Below are positions 9,739-18,666 of a stretch of 64,000 bases of DNA, piece by piece. The position numbers were made by a program, and so were the translations under genes. Every line of letters starts with the position of its first letter. Positions within the stretch are counted from its first letter, which is position 1. The notes beneath the pieces were generated by a model. The model was not told the origin of the DNA and made no database searches. It saw only the letters and a list, made by a program, of their open reading frames with translations. This DNA is from Beijerinckiaceae bacterium (GTDB lineage Bacteria > Pseudomonadota > Alphaproteobacteria > Rhizobiales > Beijerinckiaceae), in assembly GCA_027533425.1 (NCBI GenBank), contig JAPZUD010000001.1, positions 186,001 to 250,000 on the forward strand, given 5' to 3'.

Positions 9739-9948
9739 ATGACCACCGGCACAGTGAAATGGTTCAATGCCACCAAGGGTTTCGGCTTCATCCAGCCGGA
9801 TGATGGCGGCGCTGACGTGTTCGTCCATATTTCGGCGGTTGAACGCGCCGGCATGCATGGCCTCAACGAAGGCCAGAAGATTGCCTTTGAAACCATGCGT
9901 GACAATCGTTCGGGCAAGCTGGCGGCCGACCGCCTCGCCGCTGCGTAA
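9739..9948 (+). CDS. cold-shock domain protein
   Basis: A 69-residue single cold-shock domain. RNP1 KGFGFI is at residues 13-18 and RNP2 VFVHIS at 27-32, preceded by the usual GTVKWFN start. These small proteins bind single-stranded RNA and DNA and melt secondary structure during cold, stationary phase or stress. A strong AAGGAGG precedes the ATG, and a clear intrinsic terminator follows at about 10003, so the gene is a monocistronic unit. Confidence 0.97.
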   Translation: MTTGTVKWFNATKGFGFIQPDDGGADVFVHISAVERAGMHGLNEGQKIAFETMRDNRSGKLAADRLAAA

Positions 9949-10002
9949 CGATTTCGTCCCTGCCAGCGACCTCGTGTGGCTGGATCGGGTACACACGAAC
10001 GT

Positions 10003-10031
10003 AAAGGCCGGGCATCAGCCCGGCCTTTTTT
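10003..10031 (+). terminator. intrinsic terminator of the cold-shock gene
   Basis: An 11-base stem (AAAGGCCGGGC ... GCCCGGCCTTT) with a four-base ATCA loop is followed directly by a run of T residues. It lies 55 bases after the cold-shock stop codon and is the clearest intrinsic terminator in the window. Confidence 0.93.
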
Positions 10032-10225
10032 GCTTGCCGCCGCTCGTGTCCTGATCAGGCCTGTACCCTCAACTCCCCGGGCCTTGCCGGATCCGGGGCG
10101 AAGGGTCCCTGCGGCGTTTTGACCGTACCCATTCGATTGACGCAACTCAGGTCATGCATTCAACTTCTTCCTTGGAACGATGACCCTTGGCAAACAGGGG
10201 CGCTTCATGGGTGGGGGATGCGTCC

Positions 10226-11089
10226 ATGGTCATGCCTCCGTTTATCGCGGCAGAACTGCTGTCGGAAATTGATGTGCCGTCGACGCATGAGCGACTGGCC
10301 TCGCTCATCCACACCAACATCGTGCCGCGCCTGATCGAGCGGCATTCCCGCCCTGCCGGAGGGAAGCCCGATCCTCACCGGAATCCGTCTGTCGGCGACA
10401 TCGCAAACCTGGCGCGCCTTGTCCTGGATCCGAACATCCAGCTTTCGTCGGATTTCATCCGCAAGCTCGAACAGGCTGGCCATTCCGTCGAAGACCTGTT
10501 CGTCACCTTGCTCGAGCCCGCCGCGCGGTGCCTCGGAACCATGTGGGACAATGACGAATGCAGCTTCGTCGACGTGACCTACGGTGTGGCGCGGTTGCAG
10601 CAATTGCTCGCCTTGGGCAGCCATTCCCATTCGGTTCCCGAGTTCAGCCAGAAGCGAAGCGTGTTCATGGTCACGCTGGCCGATGAGAAGCATTCGCTGG
10701 GGATCACGATGGTTGAAACCTTCCTCCACGCCGGCGGATGGGCTGTTACTCCGCTCCATCGCGCGTCGATCGACCAGGTGGTGACGATGGTTTCCCATGA
10801 ATGGTTCGCGGTTGCCGGCCTCACTGTCGGCTCGACCGGCCACCTTCCCCAGCTGGTTTCGGCGATCCGCGCGATCCGGGCGCAATCCTGCAATCCTGCC
10901 ATAGGCATCATGGTCGGCGGTCCGCCGTTCTCGGACCATCCCGAACGCGTGGCAGAGGTCGGCGCCGATGCCACGGCCGTCAATGCGCCAGCGGCTGTCC
11001 TCGTGGCGCAACGGCTCTTCGATATTGGCGCCGCCCGCAACTGGCAGGCGCAAGCTGCTGAGGCCGTCCACCCGATGCAACCGGCATGA
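10226..11089 (+). CDS. B12-binding (AerR/PpaA-like) regulatory protein
   Basis: A 287-residue protein with an N-terminal helical part and a B12-binding module at about residues 85-270. The four-helix cap carries W-D-N-D-E-C-S-F-V-D-V near 108-117, and the Rossmann-like domain carries E-x-H-x-x-G (Glu154, His156, Gly159) followed by GGPPFSDHPE. This arrangement is shared by the photoreceptor-type regulators AerR/PpaA and the SCHIC domain of AppA, in which cobalamin or heme sits on the conserved histidine. No enzyme partner (methyltransferase or mutase) is nearby, which favours a sensor role. The ATG at 10226 is preceded by GGGGGA; a TTG at 10187 is an alternative. No photosynthesis genes occur in the window. 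Confidence 0.8.
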   Translation: MVMPPFIAAELLSEIDVPSTHERLASLIHTNIVPRLIERHSRPAGGKPDPHRNPSVGDIANLARLVLDPNIQLSSDFIRKLEQAGHSVEDLFVTLLEPAARCLGTMWDNDECSFVDVTYGVARLQQLLALGSHSHSVPEFSQKRSVFMVTLADEKHSLGITMVETFLHAGGWAVTPLHRASIDQVVTMVSHEWFAVAGLTVGSTGHLPQLVSAIRAIRAQSCNPAIGIMVGGPPFSDHPERVAEVGADATAVNAPAAVLVAQRLFDIGAARNWQAQAAEAVHPMQPA

Positions 11090-11309
11090 TGCTGCGCCCC
11101 GAGTTGGGCGCAAACGCGAAAGCCTTGAACAGGGGTTCGGCATTGATCTCGCGGAGGGCAAGGCCGCCGGCCCGGTGCTGCCGCCGATTTCGACCACTGC
11201 GTCACGTCCGAACGGAGGCGAGGTCGGTCATAACGGGCATTCGAAAACGGTGACTGGAAGAGCGGTCAAGCCGCTTGACGCAGCACAGTTCAGCCCGCAT
11301 CGGGAAGGG

Positions 11310-11791
11310 ATGAGCGCGCCTTCGACCATTCTCGTCGTTATCGATGCCGATGCCTGCCCGGTCAAGGATGAGGCCTACAAGGTTGCCGGCCGCCATGGCG
11401 TGAAGACCATCGTGGTCTCGAACAGCTATATGCAACTCCCGCGTGATCCACTCATCGAGCGGGTGGTGGTGGGCGCGGGGCTCGATGTCGCCGACGACTA
11501 TATCGCCGAGCGAGCCCGGCGCGGCATTGTCGTGATCACGGCCGATATTCCGCTTGCGGCACGCTGCATCAAGGCCGGAGCGGATGTCATTGCGCCCAAT
11601 GGCCGCGCCCATACCGAGCAATCAATCGGGATGGTGCTGGCAACGCGCAACCTGATGATGACTTGCGCTCTGCCGGGCAAATCACCGGTGGTCCGCGTGC
11701 CTTCGCGAAGCAGGATCGCTCGAACTTCCTGTCCGCTCTTGATCTGGCGATCGTGCGGCTGAAGCGGGCCGGCCTGAAGCCCGAGGCCTGA
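11310..11791 (+). pseudogene. YaiI/YqxD (DUF188) protein gene with a one-base frameshift
   Basis: The first frame from ATG 11310 encodes a DUF188 protein: [59 protein letters not shown] and RNLMM. After position 11658 the family's C-terminus continues in another frame as [17 protein letters not shown] and then [21 protein letters not shown], ending at the TGA 11789-11791. Restoring one base near 11659 (for example G in ATG-ATG-GAC) gives a 160-residue product of normal length. As read, the protein would end wrongly at about 11764. This is either a real mutation or a sequencing error. GGGAAGGG precedes the start. Confidence 0.85.
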
Positions 11792-11994
11792 GCCGGGGCG
11801 CGACAAGGGGAAAAGCGGCCTGTTCAAGGGGCAGGGCGTCTGGCCAGGAATCGGGCAACGTCTGTGGAACGGGACATGCGGGATTGTCCGGCCGGCTTCG
11901 CAGGGATACCTCCCGGAGGGCACAAATTCAGTCTTGAATATATATAAAAAATGGAATATGTAGGATCTGTTGAATGACACCAGAGGAGAATTCC

Positions 11995-12198
11995 ATGCAG
12001 GTCGAAAACGCAGTGATGGCCTTTGCCGGCCTGATGATCATGGCTTCGGTTGCGCTGGCCCATTTCGTCTCCCCCTGGTTCCTGTTGCTGACGGTGTTCG
12101 TTGGCGCCAATCTGTTCCAGACGGCCTTTACCGGCTTCTGCCCGGCGGCAATCATCCTGAAGAAACTGGGGCTCAAGGCCGGCAGCGTCTTCCGCTGA
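11995..12198 (+). CDS. DUF2892 (YgaP-type) small inner-membrane protein
   Basis: A 67-residue protein with two hydrophobic segments (about residues 5-24 and 29-50) and the pattern ENAVMAFAGLMIMASVALAH, then GANLFQTAFTGFCPAAIILKKLGLK, typical of DUF2892. The conserved GFCP motif is present. The ATG at 11995 is preceded by GAGGAG. Similar domains are fused to rhodanese in YgaP and often stand alone before RND pumps, as here; the adaptor gene starts 17 bases after this stop. The promoter region just upstream (11921-11975) is unusually AT-rich. Confidence 0.88.
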   Translation: MQVENAVMAFAGLMIMASVALAHFVSPWFLLLTVFVGANLFQTAFTGFCPAAIILKKLGLKAGSVFR

Positions 12199-12215
12199 AC
12201 AAGGATCACGTACAC

Positions 12216-13184
12216 ATGCCGGTCGGTCGTCTCCTCCTCCAGGCCTCGCTGTTCTGCCTCGCTGTGGCGCCCGCCATGGCGGCCGAGCTGGAACTGGCGC
12301 CTCAGCGCATCACCGAAACAAAAGCGGTGGTCGGGCGGATCGAGGCGCGCGATATCATTCCGGCGCGCCCGCGCATCGGTGGCACCCTTGTGCGTCTGTC
12401 GGTCTCGGAGGGAGACCGCATCATCGAGGGTCAATCCATCGCAACCGTGATCGACGACAAGCTGGCGCTGCAATTGCGCGCGGCCGAGGCACGGATCCGG
12501 GCGCTTGGCTCCGAACAGGCCAATGTCCAGGCGGAGTATGAGCGGGCCCGCACGCTGCTGGAACGCGGTGCAGGCACGCAGCAGCGGGTCGATTCCCTGC
12601 GCACGCAGCAGGATGTGATCCGCAACCAGATCACAGCGGCAGAAGCCGACAAGGCCGTCATCATCCAGCAGGCCTCGGAGGGCGAGGTGCTCGCTCCCGT
12701 CGCCGGTCGGATTCTGAAAGTACCCGTGACGCGTGGCGCCGTCGTGATGCCCGGCGAACAGGTCGCCCTGATCGCCGGCGGCGGGTTCTTCCTGCGGCTC
12801 GCCTTGCCTGAACGGCATGCCGCGCAATTGCGCGTTGGTGCCGCCGTGCCGATCACGCTCGAAGGCGGTACCCGCACCGAGGGCAAGCTGGTGAAGATTT
12901 TCCCGCAGATCGAGAACGGCCGCGTGATTGCGGATGTGGAACTCGCCAGTATCGGGGATTTCTTCGTCGGCGCGCGCGTTCTGGCGGATGTGCCCGTCGG
13001 CGAGCGCATGGCGCTTCTGGTGCCCAGAGCCGCGGTGAATACCCGCTCTGGCCTTGATTTCATTACCGTGAAGGGTCCGGATGGCCTGCGGCAGGTGCTG
13101 GTGGTTCTCGGGCAGGACATGCCCGGCAGCCGGGTTGAGGTGCTGACCGGCCTTCAGCCGGGCGACCGTGTGGTGTTGCCGTGA
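12216..13184 (+). CDS. RND efflux periplasmic adaptor (membrane fusion protein)
   Basis: A 322-residue adaptor with an N-terminal signal peptide ending near APAMAAE. It has the lipoyl/barrel-sandwich halves (ARPRIGGTLVRLSVSEGDRI and VLAPVAGRILKVPVTRGAVVMPGE), separated by an alpha-helical hairpin at about residues 85-150, followed by beta-barrel and membrane-proximal domains. It links an inner-membrane RND pump to an outer-membrane channel. The next gene starts with a GTG overlapping this stop codon (GTGA), so they are translationally coupled. No outer-membrane channel gene is present nearby. Confidence 0.93.
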   Translation: MPVGRLLLQASLFCLAVAPAMAAELELAPQRITETKAVVGRIEARDIIPARPRIGGTLVRLSVSEGDRIIEGQSIATVIDDKLALQLRAAEARIRALGSEQANVQAEYERARTLLERGAGTQQRVDSLRTQQDVIRNQITAAEADKAVIIQQASEGEVLAPVAGRILKVPVTRGAVVMPGEQVALIAGGGFFLRLALPERHAAQLRVGAAVPITLEGGTRTEGKLVKIFPQIENGRVIADVELASIGDFFVGARVLADVPVGERMALLVPRAAVNTRSGLDFITVKGPDGLRQVLVVLGQDMPGSRVEVLTGLQPGDRVVLP

Positions 13185-16100
13185 ATCCTGCATCTCCGGG
13201 CCTTGCCGGCCTTCTCACCCGCGCCTTCATCGCGTCGCCGCTGACGCCGCTTTTCCTGGTGGCGGCCCTGGCGCTCGGGCTTGTGGCGCTCGGCGCCCTT
13301 CCGCGCGAGGAGGAGCCGCAGATCTCCGTGCCGATGGTGGATATCCACCTGCGCGCCGAAGGGCTTTCCGCTGAAGATGCTGTGAAGCTCGTGACAGAGC
13401 CGCTCGAAACCATCGTGAAGTCGATCGCGGGGGTGGAGCATGTCTACAGCCAGACCCGCGACAATGGCGCGATGGTCACGGCCCGCTTTCTCGTCGGAAC
13501 GCCGTCAGATGCCGCAATCCTTCGGGTGCACGAGAAGATCCGCGCCAATATGGACCGGATCCCCGTTGGCATCCCTGAACCGCTGGTTGTCGGGCGCGGC
13601 ATCGATGATGTGGCCATCGTGGTCCTCACGCTTGCGCCCAAGCCGGAAGCCGCGCATCGCTGGACACCCAATGACCTCTCGCGTGTCATGCGCGAGATGC
13701 GCGTGGAAATCGCCCGTGTCGAGAATGTCGGGCTCACCTATCTCGTGGGCGAACAGCCCGAGGAGATCCGCATCGCGCCGGATCCGGAGCGGCTGGCGAA
13801 AGCAGGCCTCACCTTGCAAGCTCTGGCGGCAAAGATCGAAGGCGCGAACCGCGCCTTTCCTGCCGGGCAGATCCGCGAAAAGGGCCAGCAGATCGCACTC
13901 ATGGCCGGACAGACCCTCGCTTCGATCGAGGAGATCGGCAACCTCACCATCACCACCCGCGATGGCCGCCCGGTCTACTTGCGCGATGTCGCCGACGTTT
14001 CACTTGCGACCGACACGAAGGAAGCGCGTGTGGCGCATCTCGCCCGGAAGGCCGATGGCAGCTTCGAGCGCGCGCCGGCGGTTTCACTCGCCATTGCGAA
14101 GCGTGCGGGTGCCAATGCGGTGACAATCGCCCATGCGGTGATTGATGCTGCCGAAAAGCTGAAAGGCAACGTCATTCCGGCTGAACTCGCGCTGCACATC
14201 ACGCGGGATTACGGCGAAACGGCCAAGGAAAAGGCGGATGAGCTGCTCTTCCACCTCGGGCTTGCAACGCTCTCCATTGTCGCGCTCGTCTGGTTCGCCA
14301 TTGGTCGGCGCGAGGCCATGGTGGTGGCGATTGTCATTCCCGTCACGATCCTGCTGACGCTCTTCGCCGCCTGGATCATGGGCTACACGCTCAACCGCGT
14401 GAGCCTGTTCGCGCTGATCTTCTCCATCGGCATTCTGGTCGATGACGCGATTGTCGTGATCGAGAACATCGCGCGCCATTGGGCGATGGGGGATGGCCGC
14501 TCCCGCGCGGAAGCGGCGGTGGATGCCGTGGCGGAGGTGGGCAATCCCACGATTGTGGCCACGCTCACCGTGGTCGCGGCGCTGTTGCCGATGTTGTTCG
14601 TGTCCGGCCTGATGGGTCCGTATATGAGCCCCATTCCGGCCAATGCGTCGGCAGCGATGATCTTCTCGTTCTTTGTCGCGGTAATGGTCACGCCCTGGCT
14701 GATGATGAAGCTCGGGGCTTCGCATCATGCGCCTGCTGCCGAGGGCCATGCGGAAGGTGGCCGGCTTGGCGCACTCTATACCGCGATGGCCGCGCCCATT
14801 CTGGCGACAAGGCGCAAGGCGTGGGTCTTCCTGCTGATGGTGGGTGTGGCAACCCTGGGTTCGCTGGCCCTGTTCTATACCCAGCACGTCACCGTGAAGC
14901 TGCTCCCCTTCGACGACAAGCCTGAACTCGCCGTGCAACTCGATCTGCCGCGTGGCGCTTCCGTAGAGGAAACCGACCGGGTTCTGATGCGCATCGCCGA
15001 GGCCATCCGGCCCGTCGCCGAGGTGGAGAGCCTGCAAAGCCATGCCGGTACCGCCGCACCCTTCAACTTCAACGGCCTCGTCCGCCATTCCTACCTGCGC
15101 ACCGAGCCGCAGATGGGCGATCTGCAGGTGAACCTGAAGCCAAAGACGCAGCGCAACCGCGCGAGCCATGCCATTGCGCTGGAATTGCGCCAGCGCATCG
15201 TACAGGCTGGACTGCCCGAGGGCGCGCGGGTGAAGGTTGTCGAGCCCCCGCCCGGACCGCCGGTTCTCGCCACGCTTCTGGCGGAAATCTACGGCCCCGA
15301 CCCTGAGACGCGCCGGGCGGTGGCCACGAAGCTGCGCGAAATCTTCCAGAGCGTGCCCTTCATTGTCGATATCGATGACAGCTTCGGCATCCGCGCCGAG
15401 CAGCGTCGCCTCGCCATCGCGGAGGACCAGCTCGAGTTCTTCAAGGTCGAGCAGCGCGACATCTACGAGACGATCCGCCTCTATTTCGGCGGGCAGGTCG
15501 TCGGGTATTCGCATCGCGGGCAGGGCCGGCAGCCCATCCCGATCCGCCTCGGGCTGGCCAAGGGCAATATGGTGCTGGATGAGCGTGCGCTCGCCATTCC
15601 CGTGCCGGCGAACCTCCTGCCCGGTGATCGCTCGACCGTGGAACTCGGCGATGTCACGCGCATCGTGAGCGAGAAGGCGTCTTTCCCGATCTTCCGGCGC
15701 AATGGCCGCCCTGCGGAGATGGTGACGGCGGAACTTGCCGGCAGTTTCGAGGCCCCGCTCTATGGCATCCTTGCCGTCCAGCGGGCGATTGACAGGGCCG
15801 ATTGGGGCGCTTTGCCCAAACCGGTGATCCGCCTCAATGGCCAGCCGGATGACCTCTCCAAGCCCACATTGCTCTGGGAAGGCGAGTGGGAAGTCACCTG
15901 GGTGACCTTCCGCGACATGGGCGCGGCCTTCGCCGTGGCGTTGCTCGGCATCTATATTCTCGTTGTCGCCCAGTTCGGCTCCTTCAAGGTTCCGCTGGTG
16001 ATCCTGACTCCGATTCCGCTCACCTTCATCGGCATTCTTTTCGGGCATTGGGCGTTTGGCGCGCCGTTCTCTGCCACATCGATGATCGGCTTCATCGCTC

Positions 16101-16390
16101 TGGCCGGGATCATCGTGCGCAATTCCATCCTGCTCGTGGATTTCATCCGCCATGCGCGGCGGCCCGAAGTGCCGCTGGTGGACACGTTGATCGAGGCCGG
16201 CGCGATCCGCTTCAAGCCGATCCTGCTCACGGCGCTCGCCGCGATGATCGGTGCGATCACCATCCTGACAGACCCGATCTTCCAGGGCCTTGCGATCTCG
16301 CTGCTCTTCGGGCTCGCCTCGTCGACCTTGCTGACTGTGCTGGTCATCCCGGCGATCTATCTCGTGCTGCGTGGACCGAGGGGCCGCTGA
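13181..16390 (+). CDS. RND efflux pump inner-membrane subunit
   Basis: A 1069-residue proton-driven exporter of the AcrB/HAE1-like class with the usual internal duplication: TM1 near residue 20-37, a large periplasmic loop, TM2-6 at about 355-535, a second loop, and TM8-12 at the end. TM4 carries GILVDDAIVVIENIARH with the two conserved aspartates needed for proton relay. It starts at GTG 13181. The operon order DUF2892-adaptor-pump is common in alphaproteobacteria. Substrate is not predictable. The downstream gene is convergent. Confidence 0.95.
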   Translation: MNPASPGLAGLLTRAFIASPLTPLFLVAALALGLVALGALPREEEPQISVPMVDIHLRAEGLSAEDAVKLVTEPLETIVKSIAGVEHVYSQTRDNGAMVTARFLVGTPSDAAILRVHEKIRANMDRIPVGIPEPLVVGRGIDDVAIVVLTLAPKPEAAHRWTPNDLSRVMREMRVEIARVENVGLTYLVGEQPEEIRIAPDPERLAKAGLTLQALAAKIEGANRAFPAGQIREKGQQIALMAGQTLASIEEIGNLTITTRDGRPVYLRDVADVSLATDTKEARVAHLARKADGSFERAPAVSLAIAKRAGANAVTIAHAVIDAAEKLKGNVIPAELALHITRDYGETAKEKADELLFHLGLATLSIVALVWFAIGRREAMVVAIVIPVTILLTLFAAWIMGYTLNRVSLFALIFSIGILVDDAIVVIENIARHWAMGDGRSRAEAAVDAVAEVGNPTIVATLTVVAALLPMLFVSGLMGPYMSPIPANASAAMIFSFFVAVMVTPWLMMKLGASHHAPAAEGHAEGGRLGALYTAMAAPILATRRKAWVFLLMVGVATLGSLALFYTQHVTVKLLPFDDKPELAVQLDLPRGASVEETDRVLMRIAEAIRPVAEVESLQSHAGTAAPFNFNGLVRHSYLRTEPQMGDLQVNLKPKTQRNRASHAIALELRQRIVQAGLPEGARVKVVEPPPGPPVLATLLAEIYGPDPETRRAVATKLREIFQSVPFIVDIDDSFGIRAEQRRLAIAEDQLEFFKVEQRDIYETIRLYFGGQVVGYSHRGQGRQPIPIRLGLAKGNMVLDERALAIPVPANLLPGDRSTVELGDVTRIVSEKASFPIFRRNGRPAEMVTAELAGSFEAPLYGILAVQRAIDRADWGALPKPVIRLNGQPDDLSKPTLLWEGEWEVTWVTFRDMGAAFAVALLGIYILVVAQFGSFKVPLVILTPIPLTFIGILFGHWAFGAPFSATSMIGFIALAGIIVRNSILLVDFIRHARRPEVPLVDTLIEAGAIRFKPILLTALAAMIGAITILTDPIFQGLAISLLFGLASSTLLTVLVIPAIYLVLRGPRGR

Positions 16391-16424
16391 GGGGAGCTTC
16401 CACGGACAACCGCATGGCTGAACC

Positions 16425-16475
16425 CTGAAAGTCAGCCGAAGCGGCGGCCTAGCCGCGACGACGGCCGCTCTTTCA
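16425..16475. terminator. possible bidirectional terminator hairpin
   Basis: Between the convergent RND and desulfhydrase genes, CTGAAAG (16425-16431) pairs with CTTTCAG (16469-16475), enclosing further inverted GCGGC/GCCGC segments. No long T-tract is present on either strand, so the assignment is weak. Confidence 0.3.
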
Positions 16476-17474
16476 GGCCTTCAGGAAAACGTGCTTGTAG
16501 CCGAACAGCGCTGTCGACCCCCCGGTATGCAGGAAGACGATATCCTCGTCGGCGGCGAACTTGCCCTTCCGGATGGCGTCGATCATGCCGGCCATCGCCT
16601 TGCCGCTATAGACCGGGTCAAGCAGGATGCCCTCGGTCCTCGCCACCAGGGTCAGCGCTTCCACCATGCCGGGGGTTGGCTGGCCGTAGCCCGGGCCGAC
16701 ATAGCCATCATCCGCGAAAACCTGCTCGCGCTTGACGATCCCGGAATGCCCGAGATGGTCAGCCGTGCGGCAAGCGAGGTCGAACACCATCTCTTCCTGC
16801 TTCTGGCGCGGATGGCGAACGGAAACCCCGTAGACTGAGATCGGGCTCCGCATGGCCGCGAAGCCGGCCACGAGGCCCGCCTGGGTACCGGAACTTCCGG
16901 TTCCATGGACGAGGCGGCTCACATTGACCCCGATCTGGCTGGCCTGCGCCATCAACTCCATCGCGCAGGCAACATAGCCAAGGGCGCCGATCGGGTTCGA
17001 GCCGCCACCGGGAATGACATAGGGCTTGGCACCCTTTGCCTTGAACTCCTCGGCGGCTGCTGCACAGGCCGCCGCCACATCGCTGCCGCCGGGCACATAG
17101 CTCCGCGTGCACCCCAGGACTTCGTCGAGAAGGACGTTCCCGTTTTCCTCGTAATCGGCGTCGGTCTCTGTCACCCGGCGCTCGAGGACGGCATGGCATT
17201 TCATCCCGAACCGCGCTGCCGCAGCAGCCGTCATGCGCACGTGGTTCGATTGGACTGCCCCGGGCGTGATCAGCAGGTCGCTGCCCTTCGCGATGGCATC
17301 CGCCACGAGAAATTCGAGTTTGCGGGCCTTGTTGCCACCCTGTGCGAGGCCGGTGCAATCGTCACGCTTGATCCAGAGCCGAGGCCCGCCGATCGCCTGC
17401 CGCAACCGGTCAAGCGGCTCGAGCGGCGTCGGCGCATGCGAAAGGCTGACACGGGGAAATCGTTCGAGGAGCAT
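16473..17474 (-). CDS. PLP enzyme: D-cysteine desulfhydrase / L-cysteate sulfo-lyase-like
   Basis: A 333-residue fold-type II PLP enzyme of the ACC deaminase/D-cysteine desulfhydrase family. The PLP lysine is Lys49 in QGGNKARKLEFL, the phosphate-binding loop is GTGSSGTQAG, and AVQSNHVRMTAAAAA carries the family's serine-asparagine-histidine substrate motif. DcyD releases pyruvate, ammonia and sulfide from D-cysteine; the closely related CuyA cleaves L-cysteate to pyruvate, ammonia and sulfite. Which applies cannot be decided here. It lies 81 bases after a LysR gene on the same strand. Confidence 0.85.
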   Translation of the reverse strand: MLLERFPRVSLSHAPTPLEPLDRLRQAIGGPRLWIKRDDCTGLAQGGNKARKLEFLVADAIAKGSDLLITPGAVQSNHVRMTAAAAARFGMKCHAVLERRVTETDADYEENGNVLLDEVLGCTRSYVPGGSDVAAACAAAAEEFKAKGAKPYVIPGGGSNPIGALGYVACAMELMAQASQIGVNVSRLVHGTGSSGTQAGLVAGFAAMRSPISVYGVSVRHPRQKQEEMVFDLACRTADHLGHSGIVKREQVFADDGYVGPGYGQPTPGMVEALTLVARTEGILLDPVYSGKAMAGMIDAIRKGKFAADEDIVFLHTGGSTALFGYKHVFLKA

Positions 17475-17554
17475 GGGGAACCGCCCTGTTGCAAAGGAAT
17501 TCCGGCAAGGCTAGCGCCGGGACCCTGCAGATTGAAATTCGAATTGCACAATGC

Positions 17555-18487
17555 TTATGCAGAAATTGCATGATCTTTAGGCAATTCGGTAACGGCGCGC
17601 CAGACATGCTCGACAATCGAGCGCTCGCGCTCGGCGCGCCGGTAGGCCTTGATCTCGACGGCGACACCATAATCGGCATGCCGCGCACAGGCGACAAGCC
17701 GACCCGTCGCCAGTTCCGCAAGGATGGCTGACCGGGGCAGCCAGGCCACCCCCTCGCCGGCGAGGGCCATGCCTTTCAGGGCTTCGACCAGCGAGCTTTC
17801 ATAAGAAGGGCGGGCCCTCCGGCTGAGATCCCAGCTGTCCAGCGCGGAGCCGACCAGGCGGCCGAGATAGGAGTTGTTGGAATAGGCCAGGAGCGGGAAC
17901 GGATCATCTGAAAGGGCGTCCGTCACATGGCGCGGGGCGCCGTCGCTGTCGGTGGCCGAGACCGGCATGACGGTGTCCGCGCCGATGCTCGCAGCCTCGA
18001 AACGCGACATGCCGAACATCGAGGGCGCTGCGCTGGTATTGTAGGCGAGAACAAGGTCACAGGCGCCTTCCATAAGGGCCTGGCCGCAATCGTGCAGGTC
18101 GGCGGCCATCATCTTCACATTGAGTTCGCCGGTCCCTTCGGCGTGGCGAAGGGCGGCGATCCATGCTGGCGCGAAATGGATGGCGAGGGTGTGTGTGGCG
18201 CAGATCCGGATCGTCCGCGCGTCTCGCTTCACCAGGCCACGGAATTCCGCCCGCTCCCGCTGCAGGATGCGCACGACATCGAGCGCGGTCTGGTAGAAGG
18301 AATGCCCCGCCGGGGTGAGCGTGGTCGGAAAGCGCGATCGGTCGATCAGGTCTGCGCCCAGCCAATGCTCAAGCGCGCGGATGCGGCGGCTGAAGGCGGA
18401 TTGGCTGATGTTCCGCTCCTCGGCCGAGCGCGAGAAATTCCCGGTCGATGCGAGACTGATGAAGTCTTCCAGCCAGCCGATTTCCAT
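17555..18487 (-). CDS. LysR-family transcriptional regulator
   Basis: A 310-residue LysR protein: winged helix-turn-helix at residues 3-62 (LEDFISLASTGNFSRSAEERNISQSAFSRRIRALEHWLG) and an effector-binding domain to the C-terminus. ATG 18487 is preceded by GAGGGA; the frame extends to 18574 but without a better start. It is divergent from the dipeptide-type ABC operon and upstream of the desulfhydrase gene, so it may control either or both. Confidence 0.93.
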   Translation of the reverse strand: MEIGWLEDFISLASTGNFSRSAEERNISQSAFSRRIRALEHWLGADLIDRSRFPTTLTPAGHSFYQTALDVVRILQRERAEFRGLVKRDARTIRICATHTLAIHFAPAWIAALRHAEGTGELNVKMMAADLHDCGQALMEGACDLVLAYNTSAAPSMFGMSRFEAASIGADTVMPVSATDSDGAPRHVTDALSDDPFPLLAYSNNSYLGRLVGSALDSWDLSRRARPSYESSLVEALKGMALAGEGVAWLPRSAILAELATGRLVACARHADYGVAVEIKAYRRAERERSIVEHVWRAVTELPKDHAISA

Positions 18488-18666
18488 GGGTCCCTCGCAG
18501 ATTTCCGGAGTCGGGGCGTTTCGGGCGCCGACAGCCTTCATGCGCATCCTGCATAACGTATCGAAAATGAGCAATGGCAGGAATGCCGGACCTGCCGCTA
18601 GCTTGCAGGCTCAGGATGACTGTCCCGTTATCCAGACGGGCGTTCAGGTTCACCGGGAGGATTGTG

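Noticed and set aside
9848-9860. GCATGCATGG inside the cold-shock gene as another GntR site
   Set aside because: It lies in coding sequence and lacks the full TGCATGCA palindrome; the same applies to ATGCATGCC near 55206.
10187-10225. TTG start for the B12-binding protein
   Set aside because: A TTG would add 13 residues, but ATG 10226 has a better G-rich ribosome site; kept only as an alternative.
14084-16153. A 689-codon open frame on the minus strand opposite the RND pump
   Set aside because: It is antisense to a conserved RND protein; its product is rich in Arg, His, Asp and Gln with no recognisable domain, as expected from the G/C-ending codons on the other strand.
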